The translations under genes were made by a program, and so were the position numbers. Under the pieces are notes generated by a model. The model worked only from the letters and a program-made list of their open reading frames with translations. It did no database searches and had not been told where the DNA came from. Of a DNA stretch of 64,000 nucleotides, positions 38,660 through 50,689 are shown piece after piece. Origin of the DNA: Nautilus pompilius (taxonomy: Eukaryota > Mollusca > Cephalopoda > Nautilida > Nautilidae); NCBI GenBank assembly GCA_018389105.1, contig JACATO010001082.1:327001-391000 (forward strand). Direction: 5' to 3'. Every line of letters begins with the position of its first letter. Position 1 is the stretch's first letter.

Positions 38660-40544
38660 AAAGTAACCATTAACCCTAGACTAATGCTCTATATTTCCCC
38701 CGTGACAGGCCTGAAAAATAATAAAAGTAACATCAAATCCAAGTATGGTTCTTTGCCGGAGCAAAAGCCAATTTCTTCAAATGCTGGCGAGCTGGAATTG
38801 TTTAAATGCTATTACCGAGAAGACGTACAGATTGTGAAATTCACCGCTAAGACGGGTGTGGTGACTTTTCGCCCTTACACCGTCTAGATGTGTTCTTTTA
38901 ATTTGTTGATACATTAATCAGTGTCAGCTGGCTCCGCTCCGTACTTCACCACGCACACTCTGCTTTCTTTTGTTTAATACAGACATCTAACCTAGAAAAC
39001 TCACGCACTGGTTAGTTTCGCTTTATGCAGTTTATCATTTAGTTTATAAGTATATTAACCCCCCTCCCCTCCAGTAACAATCGGCAGATAACTTTGACAA
39101 TTTAAAAAACGTCTGGCGAAGTAACCGAGGATTTTCTCCTTAAACATCATAATTAATCAATTTTATTCTTGTTGATTTCGTTACTGATGGCGTTTGTTTG
39201 TCTGCTTTCTCAAATTACGAATCACAAAATGAAACTTACTTATTAATGTGTATTTGGAGAAAAGTAACTTTTTCTCCTGTAAAATATATAAGGATAGAGA
39301 AAGTGTAGGATCAACCCCTTGATAACGCGATACCCTACAGCAGATGTCTGTTGCTGCTGGATTGGTAAGGATCTACTCTTTACCTCTTCTATGTGACCAA
39401 GTGATCACTACAAGCGATCTTGACAAGCTCATTCACAGCCAGAACCTTTGACAGGGCTCATATGACAGAATAGACATGGGAATTATCGGGGACCAACACG
39501 GACCTTCAGATTATTAAGTCTTTGCATAAAACAATTATAACGAGTTTCAAATGATCTGAACGGTTGTAACACGAACACCCTGGAAGGTCTGAACAAAGTG
39601 GACCTCAACAAACCTTGGATGATAATGGGAGATCTTACCTGTACGATCGATCCGTAATATCGATTTCTTACTTATTTCTGTATACACTACAAGTTTTCAT
39701 TTTTAGCTTAAAATGCTATATACATCCTGTTAATTTCTGTTAAACATCGCATGGTCTCTCTGCAGAACGAAAAACTGGAATATTTTAACATTTTCTGTTT
39801 GTTTGTTTTTGTAAACACAGACACGAGAAATTGCGACTTATATATATATATTGTTTTACTCCAATTATTATGTATATTATTATATATGAAAATAAAATAT
39901 TTTTATCTATAAAATATAGCATTGGTGTTTCTCAGTCTTAGTTTGTTGTTGTTTTTTCTGTTAAAGACTTCGTCATCACCTTGAAGGTGTGAGGGTTAAA
40001 TTTGTTCCGCTATGATCTGGTTTATAGTAGAGGATCAAACCAGGAAACTGATAAATACATAGAACCTCTCAAAACTTATTGATTTCTCTTGAAAATTAAA
40101 AGGACCAAAAAATATAGATTTTTTTAAAGTATTAGATGGCAGTGTTTCCGCAGTCAGGACTGGCATCTTACCGGTGGGGAGGGAGTCAAACTAGGTAGGC
40201 TCAGCTCAGAAAGAAATAGAGAGGAAGCTCCACTGACAGCTCTTCCTTCCGTCCAGAGTAGTAACCGCGGGAAAAGGGTGCAAAAAAAAACAACACAGAG
40301 ATGAAAAGTCAGTCTGAAGTTGGGACAAAAGTTGCTGCAGTTAGGCCTGTAAAACTACGGCCTTCTCTCCATCCTCCAACCAAGACGTCATTTTTCGTGA
40401 TATCAGCCGGCTTCTCGGAATCCAGTAAGACGGATTAAAAAAACTCTGAGTTCTGCTTCTCTGAAATATCCTTAAAATAAACATGCATTTGGACATTGGA
40501 AAGGCAAGATGTTTGAGAAAAGGATATATTAGGAGGCGCGGATG
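38656..40544. other. Gene-free AT-rich stretch
   Basis: No supported gene or RNA. Short (AT)n near 39838-39850 and several A/T homopolymers are present. Confidence 0.6.
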
Positions 40545-40610
40545 CCAGAATATTCGATCTTTTATAAATGGAACCACAGCAAGCTATAAGGCTATCCACT
40601 AAGCCGCTTG
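40545..40610 (-). repeat. tRNA-like (SINE-type) promoter module
   Basis: On the minus strand, GCGGCTTAGTGGATAGC (plus 40591-40607) matches the RNA polymerase III A-box pattern of tRNA-derived elements. AGATCGAATA (plus 40551-40560) lies about 47 bp further on at the place of a B box (GGTTCGAATCC). The tRNA stems are not preserved, so this is a decayed SINE head or chance. Confidence 0.35.
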
Positions 40611-40976
40611 ACTGAGGTTTGTCGGTCAGCTGGGGAGCTGGAATGTGAGGTCCTACACACATGGGACTACGGGAGAATAGCAGCAGCGATTATTTCTTGT
40701 CCTCCATACTCGTTATATTAGCGGTTTTTCGCCATTTATTGCAACGAGAAGGAACTTCTCTAGCTAGCAACTATGCATCAGGATCTTATCCATTATGTCA
40801 TTCTTTGGATGGAATTTCTAAATAATGAATAGTTCTTGTTGTCCGTTAAAAATACTAAGCTTTTTTATTAGGTAGAAAATTAACAGTAATAATACTTTAT
40901 TTCCTGATTCACTTAATTTGTTAGTATAACTTAAGTCGGTTAATTAGAGAAAAAAAAAATATTACTACTAAATTTA

Positions 40977-41279
40977 CAGCCGTGACCAAAAGTATTACAC
41001 TACTCTAGAATTTCCTAATTTTGCTTGACGGAGTCTGGTCAGACCCGGTGGTAGACACCGTGTCGGAGGACGTACGGCTTTGTGGTCCCCGTCACAGACT
41101 TCATGGGAAAGCGACCAACGCCGTGAAATGCGACAACCGGAAACCTGACGTGGAAATGGACGACTTCCGTCTCACGGCCACCAGTGGGACTGGACACTCA
41201 GAAGGGGTCATGGCATGGCCACAAGGTAGATTTTGTCACTGGTATTTCTATGGTGGTGTAAAACTTTTGGTCATGACTG
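40977..41279. mobile_element. Short Tc1-like element (MITE) with 27-bp terminal inverted repeats
   Basis: The left end at 40977-41003 begins CAGCCGTGACCAAAAGTATT. The right end at 41253-41279, reverse-complemented, begins CAGTCATGACCAAAAGTTTT. They match at 23 of 27 positions. The left end is preceded by TA (40975-40976); the right is followed by CA, consistent with a mutated TA target duplication. The CAGT...TGACCAAAAGT start is typical of Tc1-like transposons. At 303 bp it cannot encode a full transposase, so it would have moved in trans. An 89-codon frame across it is not a recognised protein. The internal module at 41105-41197 recurs at 46.0 kb. Confidence 0.85.
41105..41197 (+). repeat. 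93-bp dispersed module, copy 1
   Basis: Identical at 88 of 93 positions to the reverse complement of 46013-46105. Both copies stay open in the same frame (it contains AVKCDN and VEMDD). Of the five differences, three change the amino acid and two are silent, so no strong protein constraint is visible. Confidence 0.9.
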
Positions 41280-41281
41280 CA

Positions 41282-43190
41282 GACACTTAAAACTTTGATA
41301 TATTTAATTAACTTGGAAAAATTGATATAACATTTAGCTTGCAAAGTTCTGAAAAGGCTTGGCTACGAAACCCATTTTAGAGAGAGCAATCAACCTGAAT
41401 TCTTTTGCTAAAATTTTAAAAGCAAATGTGATTATCTAACTGTTTTGTTTTCCGAATGGAGACTTTAAAGAGGCAAATGAACTACTGTCATCTCCAAGCA
41501 GTTTTACCAGTCTGTACTCTAGCGAGTCGCGTTATCGGAATTCGTTTGGGAACGTGTAACGTAGAGAGAGGAAAGAAGCTAATTTTCTGCGTTGCCAAAG
41601 AATCTAATCACCAAGCCAAAATACCTAAAAAGAAAAACTACATGGGCTTTTCCCCAATGATTAAAAGCCACCTTTATTCGCAGACAAGCCTAGGATTTTG
41701 CAACACAAATTGGATAACATTTTAAACAACATTTATTTGAAGGGAGCAATCTGCATCAAGATGCTATTTTACAAGTCATTATGTTAATTGTGTCAGCTTA
41801 TTCATTTAACACGTGCATTGGTGAGGACCAATAATTTTCTTTTTTTTGATTTTTTTCCCGTGTACTGAGCTTTTGAACGAGTTTGGGGCGGATACTGACG
41901 TGGTGTAGTGGCCATTGGTGGGGGGGCTGGTAAAGCCACCAGAGAATGGGTGGAGCTCTTTTGTGGAACCTCTGGACCTCCCCACATGTGCTAAGCACAT
42001 CATAAACAGACGTAATGTGAGTAGACGTACACGGGCAACCAAATAAAAACAAAAACATTATTTCTAAACAAGTTTAATAGAAAAACAAAGAAGAAATTTT
42101 GTCAAAGTCGACATGCAATGAATAATATTCTTGTTTTGCTTCTGCAATAATTGATTCCGAGCAAATATCCCGGATATTTAACTGAGACTTATTTCTGTAA
42201 GTCATGTTTTAAGTTCCCCTTACTGTGTGCCATTTTTTCAGTACTTTCCGCCATTACTTAGAGTAGAAAAGGCCAGGGCTGAGTACCTGGATTTTGGCTG
42301 TTGGATTCTCCTATATAACAGACTTTTCAGCTAAATCCTGTGAATCAATAATGGAAATATTTCATGAAGATCGATTAGTAAAAAAAAAGAAACATTACAT
42401 AATTTTGTCCAGTGTGCAATGCACGTGATCAGTTTCGTTGCCAGCTGTCTATCAGCAGCTTGCGATTTTAATGGACTTGCGACAGTCAGACTTCTGTTGA
42501 ATTTAAAGAACCGGAAGTAAAATTACTCTCGTGTTGTAGGAGACAACTCGGGACTCTATCAAGGGCTGTAACTCTGTCCAGTTATTAATCACACCGAACG
42601 TTTTTAGCACTGATGCTTCTGAAACAGGACACCTTTCAACAGGAATAAACAGAAAACGAAGGTATTTTATCAATAAGCTCGTGTTTACTTTGCTAAATAA
42701 GCAGAAAGGTCTATGTTCCGTTCACAGGAGGCTATTTTATGTTCGTATTCTTTACATCGCTAAAAGTATCGAGTAAGTTATAATAGTACGTATATTATAG
42801 CCATGAGAATTAACGTCTTTAGAAGCTGTTAAACTAACAGATAGATTCAACAAAAATTACTTTAAACGTTTAGAATAATTATACGCTTTTAAACCAGTTC
42901 TTCTTTTCGAACCCTCTGTTTTGACTGTCGATGTCCTGAGGACGTCCCCAACGACCGAGCAAGTTACCTGGGCACGGTCGAAGTCTCTCGAACAGCGGCC
43001 GAAGGGGCTGCCAGTTAGGAGTTACCAGCCGGACCGCCACCACAAGTACTCGGAAAGCACTGCCAGAATTCTTCATTTTAGATGTGGGAGAAAACCAACT
43101 CATCTGAATTGAGTTGAGGAAAAGCGAGAGGAAACAAAGGCAGAGAGGTGGTGAGCCGAAAGGAGCCGGTCCCCAACTAGGACATAGACT
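41282..43190. other. Gene-free stretch
   Basis: No supported gene. A CpG-richer segment at about 42910-43110 carries overlapping frames on both strands without recognisable content. Confidence 0.55.
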
Positions 43191-43232
43191 CTGACCCTCG
43201 AATTTGTCAGTCCAGAAGATTAACCATCGGCT
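43191..43232 (-). repeat. tRNA-like (SINE-type) fragment
   Basis: Minus strand reads AGCCGATGGTTAATCTTCTG (A-box-like, plus 43214-43232) and then CAAATTCGAGGGTCAG (B-box-like, plus 43191-43206). The spacing is shorter than in a true tRNA, so it is at best a degenerate fragment. Confidence 0.25.
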
Positions 43233-43259
43233 GCCCGATGTATCATGGTTAAATGCTTT

Positions 43260-45100
43260 TAATTTCTGTCCTTTATTCTAGAGGATCAAACTTTCATTTT
43301 TTTCACATTTTTTTTTAGATATTTGGATTGTGTACTGAGATTAAGTTTATAGTGTACAAAAAGAACATTCAGTGTAACCGGGTTTCGGTCGAGGTGTACA
43401 AGGAAAACGAAAACATTAAGCACGGATGAATCATTTTGAATTATGGAAGGTGAAAGTGGCTTCATACGGACTCTCCGTCCTCTGTTTACACGAACCTGCT
43501 CTCTGAAAGCGGGTTGACATTTTTAGGGTCAGTGCGATCAAAGGCAAAGAACGTTTCAACGCCCAGTGAGACACCGAATCAGTAAAACACCAGTAATTCT
43601 TTGGGGAACCTCTCCGAGAAACCATCGTGACGGCTCAGCAGCAGCTGTGTAAGCAACCAGCTCAGGACAGCTGCAAACCCAGCCACGCTGTCCGAGTGGG
43701 TGGTGGTGGTGTGATGCCTCGTGGCGGAACGACTGGTAGAAGTCATCGGACAAGCGCGGGTTGGTGGGGGGGGGGAGGAAGAAGACGGGCGATGGGTACC
43801 GCTTCCTGTGGATACTCCGTAACCCGTCCATCAACAGCAATCAGGTGCAGCGACCAACACCTGCAGATCTATGCCGTCGCCACGAACCCTTTGTGGATCC
43901 CGTAATGGGTGCGGTTCTTCGCACCCCGGTCTGCCGTTAATTCACCCCCGTATTTAAAAGTTTCCAACTAACCGGGGCGGCATTTCCTCGCCTTCCGGCA
44001 GGCGGCTGAGAACATCAAAGAACCTATCGCTTTTCTCTTGGTGATCTGTCAATAAATTATTAGACAAAAAATAAGAAAAAATTCGCGGACTTTAATCTAA
44101 TTAATTCAAGAGTATTAACCAGTCCTGTTTTGTGTTGTTTTTTTTTTAAGGGTCTCGCATTTCCGTATATAATTCACGCTTTAATTTTTTTTAATCTTTT
44201 CTTCTTTCTGTTTTTCCTTAACCTTTAATCTAAAACCGTATTTCCCCGAGTCCTCATTAGCAGAAACTAAATTTTTTACAAGTGGATCTGATATTAATTT
44301 TAGAAATTATGAACTTGGGCGCGCTGTTACTCTGTAGGTGCCATAATTACCTGGCTACATGCAACAGATCTTTGTTGATCTCCATTCGATGTTAGTGCGA
44401 GCACCTGCGACTGCGAGGCTTTTTTAATAATTGCTGGGGGTTTTTGTTGTTGTTGTTGTTTTTTTTTTTTTTTTTCCTCCACTCGCAGTAATAATAACTG
44501 TGCTACTCGGAACAAAACCACGAGCGACTGAAATCGATAATCCCCGCCTTGTAATTTGACAATGTAAAATTACTTTCAGAGAAGTCACGCTAACGATATG
44601 ATTCTCTCAAGATATAGATCCTACTCCCGAGATCACTTTTTCCACCCTTTCGCTCAGATCAAACATCGCCCCCTAAACAGCTGGCTCCAGGTATTTATTA
44701 CCCTGGGTCCTTTTGTTTTCAGTCGAAGCACAGCGGACGGCGAAAGCTCGAACCCACCCGGCTGGAGCAGTCATAATTACCTCCGTAATTACAGCCTGGC
44801 TTGCAACTTTTAATTAGTCTTCTGTTTCCTTCTTTATTTTATTTATTTACACACACACATATATATATATTTGCCTTGCTTTGTTTAGAATCTTTACTCC
44901 TAGTCTGTCACTTTATCAGTTATTACTGCCGAATGTACGCCGAACAGCCTCTGAGCACCTGTACAACAACAAATGTTAGTCAGCATACATCTCTTTTACA
45001 CTTAGGATTAAATTAAAAATCACTCGTCACATTTAGATGGCGCAGCTTCCACGTTACATAATTTGCTAATCAAAGTACACAACACTAAATTATTTTGTTT
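43260..45100. other. Stretch upstream of the three-segment gene candidate
   Basis: Holds poly-T/poly-A runs (44140-44215 and 44459-44475), a CpG-rich patch at 43.6-43.9 kb, an (AT)n run near 44860-44872, and the homeodomain-type palindrome at 44774-44791. No exon is firm. An acceptor-like TTTTGTTTTCAG ends at 44722, followed by an open stretch to TAA at about 44811-44813. Confidence 0.45.
44774..44791. promoter_or_regulatory. Palindromic double TAATTA site
   Basis: TAATTACCTCCGTAATTA: two TAATTA homeodomain-type cores in inverted orientation with flanking C/G, separated by CTCC. Known homeodomain proteins bind TAATTA; cooperative dimer binding is inferred. It lies about 310 bp upstream of the splice-bounded candidate gene. 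Confidence 0.4.
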
Positions 45101-45103
45101 TAG

Positions 45104-45830
45104 GCATTTCTCAACTCAGGGACGCCTCATTGTTTTACTCGAAAGGCAATGGTAAGAGTTCATGGATTTCCAATAAACTTTATATAAACTAATGCTAAGC
45201 ATCTTTTTAAATTTGTACTGAGTATGCAATCGACAACATGAGTGGTATTACTAGTGTGGGGACGAGACAATAAAACTGAAACGTTAGACCTTTGATCTTG
45301 AGGATTAAACTCAAAAACTCGGAATTATTTCTATTCCTTGAGCTAAAAATGTTTTGATACTGTTTTTACTTACAGTTGCTAAAAGCCACGTTGTTCACGA
45401 CGACGAACCTTTTCGATGAAGCAGTGAAAAAGAATTCGTCGGTATTGCTGGCTATGGTCGTGGATGCCTCAGGGTGTGGGAAGGCATTAGCTGGTAAGGT
45501 AAGAGTAATCTCTGTGATACCGAATGTGCTACTGATGCGGTGTACACACCATCGGGAATGATTTGATTTTGGGAAACCACAAGGCATTCAAATCCTCTGC
45601 TCAAGCATAAAAGAAAGTATAGCTTATAAAATACCCCCACATAACTCATTATGCAGGTGAGCAGTTACCGGTGAATATTTTACGGCGTCGGTCTTAGAAT
45701 GAAATCATTCGTCGTAATTAATGAAGATCTTTATTTATTTCCGTTCATAAAAATTTTTTTCTCTCAGATCTCCAGATATCAAGCAAGAAATCCTCACAAT
45801 TCACAGGAATTTTGTCGTTCATCTGTATAA
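45104..45830 (+). CDS. Candidate 3' end of a split gene: three exons in one open frame
   Basis: Three segments with good splice signals join in frame. Exon A, 45104-45151 (48 bp), follows TTATTTTGTTTTAG and ends at a GTAAGA donor. Exon B, 45376-45498 (123 bp, 41 codons), follows CTGTTTTTACTTACAG and ends AAG before GTAAGA. Exon C, 45768-45830, follows a T-rich ATTTTTTTCTCTCAG acceptor and ends at TAA. A and B are multiples of three, so all three read in phase 0 as 77 codons. Exon B includes LFDEAVKKNSSVLLAMVV and ASGCGKALAGK. An ATTAAA hexamer lies about 50 bp past the stop, a possible polyadenylation signal. No family is recognised and no start exon was found. An alternative frame of exon A is also open but stops inside exon B. 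A spliced non-coding RNA or chance is possible. Confidence 0.35.
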
Positions 45831-45839
45831 TATGAACTC

Positions 45840-48800
45840 ATTATCCTACCTTTACTGCTAAGAGAGCAAACAGTAAAAATTAAAAAAAAAAAAACAGTCT
45901 GCAATCAATTACAGCCAATCGCAACAAGTTTTACAACTCCCTGGGAATAACAATAACGAAATCTATGTTCAAATCACAGCCTGACCCCCGGGGGCCCCTC
46001 TTCTAGGTGGTGGTGTCCAGTCCCACTCGTGGCCGTGAGACGGGAGTCGTCCATTTCCACGTCAGATTTCAGGTTGTCACATTTCACGGCGTTGGTCGCT
46101 TTCCCCCCAAAAAAGATGGTTTCGAGGTATATGTTCGTAAAGTTCAGCTGACAGCTCCTCCTCCTCCACACTGGAAGGCTGACTGGTACCCGGGGTGGGA
46201 ACATGCCAGGAAGCGGTCTGCTGCAACCTTTCAGACTCTTCGGCTCTAAGATTCACCAGAGAGTTTTGCGGAAAGAAACAAATCTAAATGTCAAACTTCC
46301 GAAATAGATCCGAAGCCTCACTGCAGATTGTGCTCCACTATTCCAGCGCAAGTTCTTAGCATAACTGCACGTGTACAGGGATCCCACGAGTCCCCCACCA
46401 TTGTCTGCTTCCTTATAATCTCTTAAATGACACTCACTTCTCAGTAGTAGTTCCTCTAAACAAAACAAGATATTTCTTCACATTGAATGCATTTGTCATT
46501 TCACCACATTACCACTAATTAATTAGGACAGCAAAGATAAGTAATCGCAAATGTGTAAAGCTTATATTTTCCACTTTTTCTTAAATCCCGATTAAACTCT
46601 AAGACAGGTGAGACAAAAATCGGACTGAACTGTGATAGCAAAATCAACGGTCAAAGATCAGGGAAAACATAAGGTAAAAATTCTTCATGTGCGAGGCTGA
46701 ATGAATGATCGAATCCCAACTTTTACCAGTTGAAAAGCTGCTGAGAATTGCAGTTTTACCGTGGCGAGTAAATACATCGGCCAATCCCCTTTGGACTCGC
46801 TGGTGCAGCAGCCGGAGAAGTGAGACGGACCCAGCCTTTCAACCATTCACATAGGAAAATTAATACAATAAATGATCCCTCATCTTTCAAGTGCTTACTT
46901 TGAAGATACCATTTGGTCTTTGTTGCTTCCAATACTTGGATTGAATGTTTCCCACTGTAAAAAGGCAATGAAACCTTTTTTAAAAAAAAAAAAAAAAATA
47001 AAGCACAAGCAGGATTTAAACAAAACTGCATTTAAAACACGATTGTTTCAGAGGTCGATACGAGGGGGTGGGGGGGGGAGAAAAACCGGACCCACACTTT
47101 TCATTTTTCCTCTGTCATTATTCTGCTTAATTTCACCGATTCAAATCAGTTTCTGGCAATGGCGTCGTTTTATTCTTTCGCCCCAGTCTGCCACCGAGTT
47201 TCACGACAGCCTCGTTGCGAGACAGGAACACGAAGCCACGGATCACGAGAAGAGAGCTTAGGTAAAGCAAAGATGGAGTATAGAAATATAAATACTCTAG
47301 TGTGCTGACCTGAGCTCTGAAAATTACTCAAAATAACACCTGTCACTTTATGGCGACAAGATGACACGCTCATATTAATAATAGCCCATTGTTCAGAATA
47401 TTTCGGTTTCTGCCGTGTAACGCGAGCTTAGGTTATAAAAGCCAGCCATTCTTTTCTTTGTATTTGTTCACCTGTTAAATGTGACAGAGCCTGACAGTGT
47501 CACCTAAGAACTGTTCTTTAATTTTCCACTTGAATTTTAGGAATGTTTGCACACTGTTAAGGGGAACTGTTTTGTATTTTTTTTTTTAAAAAAATAAATA
47601 GCGCTCTTCTGAACGACTTTACCGGTGTTATGTCTATTGTATCGTATAAATGACTGCTTGACATTCTGCTTTACCTTATTTCCTGAAAACTCTATAAGTA
47701 GAAATGAATCCCTTATTTTGCATTCAGTTGGATGTTTTCTCGTTACGTGATCAAAAACCGGCCGCTTGTGCGACTTCATTGTGCGACGCTAAATACATTA
47801 ATCACCGAACAATTAAGTAATTAACGTTTTCTCAGAAATCAGACGGCTGCGAGTTGTACCCAGTAATTTTATCTACAAACGGAGGGTATTAAATGATCAA
47901 TCGTCACGTTTCTAAACAGTGACTCGACAGCGACAGAGATATAAAAAATTATTAATCCGAATCCCCAAAATAGAGGAAAACTGTGAAATTAGCAAATTCT
48001 ACCACAGGATTAAGCAGCATTGTGCACCTAAGTTAGTCGTGTACCTGACTTCTATGCTTACCTATCATTTGTGGCATCAATCTCGATCTCGTGGCCACCC
48101 GGCTCGCTGAGTCACTTCTTAATCGTTCCTTAGTATCTTTTTTTCTGCTGAATCCGGCGTACCTGCTAACCAGCAAGGCCTTCTTGACTATCAGGATCTT
48201 CTGGCACAATCTTATTCCAAACTAGCCTTAATTGACTAGCGGTTTCTGCGCTGTATTCCGGTTTAAATCTAAATCCTTACCACGGCGAATACAAGAATAG
48301 TTAGTTGCCCGATGACGTCAGATTTTAGGGAAACCCTACCCCTGTGGTCCCAAAGAATTAATGCGAAGAATGTCGGTCTCCGAGCGTATCCAGAGGTTCG
48401 ATAACGCTGATTTCGATCTTCCCTATTGGGTTTATTCAGATTCGAAATTATTTCCGGTCACAAGGAGAAAGCTAGTAGGGAAGAACGGGGGGGGGGGTTG
48501 GTCGTTACAAGAGTCAGTTGTTAGGAAGGACATCGCGCGCCAGAACTTTCCTTCGTCCTAGTTATCCCGATGACAGTCGGCATTACAACAGACTTTAGAA
48601 AACCCGCTTGTAGAACAGTTAAAGAAACTGTCGGACAACTCCGAGCTGTTTTCGTTTTTAGGTGCGCAACGATCCGTCCTGTGACAGTGAACATCTTGTC
48701 TTAGAAAATAAAAAGGGGCTACTCGTAATTCGTCAAAACGAGCTGTAAGTTACGATGACAGCTGTAAAAATAAAGCGAAAAAAGACTTTACATACGATTG

Positions 48801-49104
48801 CCCTGATACCAACTATGACAGATTTCCTTCACAGGCAGCGAGCGCCACGGTGTGGCACCAACACAGCTCTTTACAGGCCCCACTTTAAATATCAGACAAA
48901 TACACCACACATATATATATATATATATATACAGTTTAACTGAAAAGTTGTCCTCTTCAAAACGATTTTAAAAAAAAAATGTTTCTGTGGACTTTCTTAT
49001 TTCCTTTTTACACTTTTCTAACATTTTCAAAGTCCATTCTTCTCTCTCGGTTTAAATAAACCTAATGAAGATATTTCTCTTTAAATACATAATCGAGGCG
49101 TAAT
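45840..49104. other. Gene-free stretch apart from dispersed-module copy
   Basis: AT-rich DNA with A-runs at 45880-45896 and 46980-46998 and a 9-G run near 47068-47076. An (AT)n run lies at 48910-48931, and an isolated TGACGTCA at about 48312-48319. No coding region is supported. Confidence 0.55.
46013..46105 (-). repeat. 93-bp dispersed module, copy 2 (inverted)
   Basis: Reverse complement of 41105-41197 with 5 mismatches. Outside the 93 bp the left flanks are unrelated, while the other side shows only weak continued similarity (AGAAGGGGTCA-like). The matching Tc1-type terminal repeats seen around copy 1 are not obvious here, so this may be a truncated element copy. Confidence 0.9.
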
Positions 49105-49166
49105 GATTCGGAATTGTCCACGTTCCTACTAGTCCCTGACTGTCGGATCCATTCACTAAGCCATCA
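49105..49166 (-). repeat. tRNA-like (SINE-type) promoter module
   Basis: Minus strand reads ATGATGGCTTAGTGAATGG (A-box-like, plus 49148-49166) and about 47 bp later GGACAATTCCGAATC (B-box-like, plus 49105-49119). The order and spacing fit a tRNA-derived promoter; the arms are not paired well enough for a functional tRNA. Confidence 0.35.
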
Positions 49167-49735
49167 TTAGTTCGCAGAATGCGCTGTGAGTAACCGCTGG
49201 CAAAGGGTGCCGACGGGGTTCCACTATGAAATATAGCATTTCGTGGCAAGCGGTACGGACGTATGAAGAATCCACACCAAACTGAAAGACGGTGTTCAGA
49301 TTGATATCATCAGGGCGATGCTATGTCAGCCCCACCCTCTCCTCCACCCCGGAGGGAGCGGGAACCGTTTCTTCCATTCGCTTCGTCTAATCATTAAATT
49401 TCAAACTGAAAGTTAGATGTCGATGACGTTCACCGAATTTCGAAACATTGAGACAGAATAAGAAGAACACTGAAATCAGAAGGGAAACAAACACGACTTT
49501 GATTCCCGCGTGATGCTTAAAAATATATATATATATTCTGGAACATTCTTTACTCGAAAAACCTGAAAATAGCGCACTTCCAAAACTTCAAAATCCGTGT
49601 TTTTTTATTACTTTTGTTCTTTTTAAAAGCAGAAATTCGCTACATCGGGAAACTAGAATAGGAATTCGGGAATCCATACTTGTCTGCTGCTTCAGTGCAA
49701 GCTCTTTTAAGACCCCATTTTCTGAGAAAAACCAT

Positions 49736-49771
49736 CTCCCCGTCTCTCTCTCCATCTCTCTCACCATCTCT

Positions 49772-49812
<41 letters not shown>

Positions 49813-50104
49813 CAGAGCATCCCTCTCTCTCTCACCAATCTCCTCTCTCTCTTTCTCTCTCTCCTCTCCATCTCCATCTCTCTCTTCTCTCTCTCTTCTC
49901 TCTCTCTCTCTCTATCTCTGTCCATCTTCTCTCTCCATCTCTCTCTCTCTCCATCTCCATCTCTCTCTCTCTCTCTTCTCTCCTCTCCTCTCTCTCTTTG
50001 CTCCATCTCTCTCTCTCCATCTCTCTCTCTCTCCCATCTCCATCTTCTCTCTCTCTCTCTCTCCATTCTCTCTCTCTCTCTCTCTCCATCTCTCTCTCTT
50101 TCTC
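49736..50104. repeat. Polypyrimidine (CT)n tract with TCCATCTC spacers
   Basis: About 370 bp of CT repeats with repeated TCCATCTCCATCTC spacers. Frames of 85-163 codons on both strands are Ser/Leu- or Arg/Glu-rich artefacts. Confidence 0.96.
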
Positions 50105-50285
50105 TAATAAACGATTGTGGTATATATTTTGCTCAGAGATAGCGGCTTCGTTTTTGAAAATGGATGCCTGAACTTTCTCCGAACGATGGAGTAGAGTCTA
50201 GTGCTGGAGGCCACGAACGCAGCCAGAAAATGGTGAGATAAACCTATAACAGGAATTCCTATTTTCCCCCACCACGGGGCCTACT

Positions 50286-50350
50286 GGCGGTGAGTGGTTA
50301 GGAGTACTTTCAATACACTCGAGGGCTCCAATTCTCTCGTAGCAACGCCG
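50286..50350 (+). repeat. tRNA-like (SINE-type) promoter module
   Basis: GGTGAGTGGTTAGGAGTAC (about 50289-50307) resembles an A box and GGGCTCCAATTCTC (about 50323-50336) a B box, about 34 bp apart. This is a good head-like match for a tRNA-derived SINE but with no 3' tail identified. Confidence 0.33.
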
Positions 50351-50689
50351 TTGCAGTCAGCTTCATCCTCCCTAAAACTACCTGGTCCAGCAAGTTATCT
50401 TTCTCTAATGACTATAGCCCTAAACTATCGCAGAAGTCTCTCGCCCTCCCCAATCCGCAGTATTCCCCCCCCAAAAATTGTTCGTTTCTTCTTTCTTCCT
50501 CCCTCCCTCCCTCCCTCCCTCCCCCCACAAAAAAAATTCTAGCGCCAAATGTCAGGAGCATCCCTCGACAGACCTCATTAGCGTTGGAACTTTCTCGAAA
50601 TTTCACACGGATAAATTATTACTCGAGGAGTTCTTATCCATCACCGGCAAATTAGAAAAAGGCTTCCGACTAAAAGTCAGCCAGCCTTC

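Noticed and set aside
41021-41290. 89-codon frame as a gene
   Set aside because: It lies almost wholly inside the Tc1-like MITE and runs into its terminal repeat.
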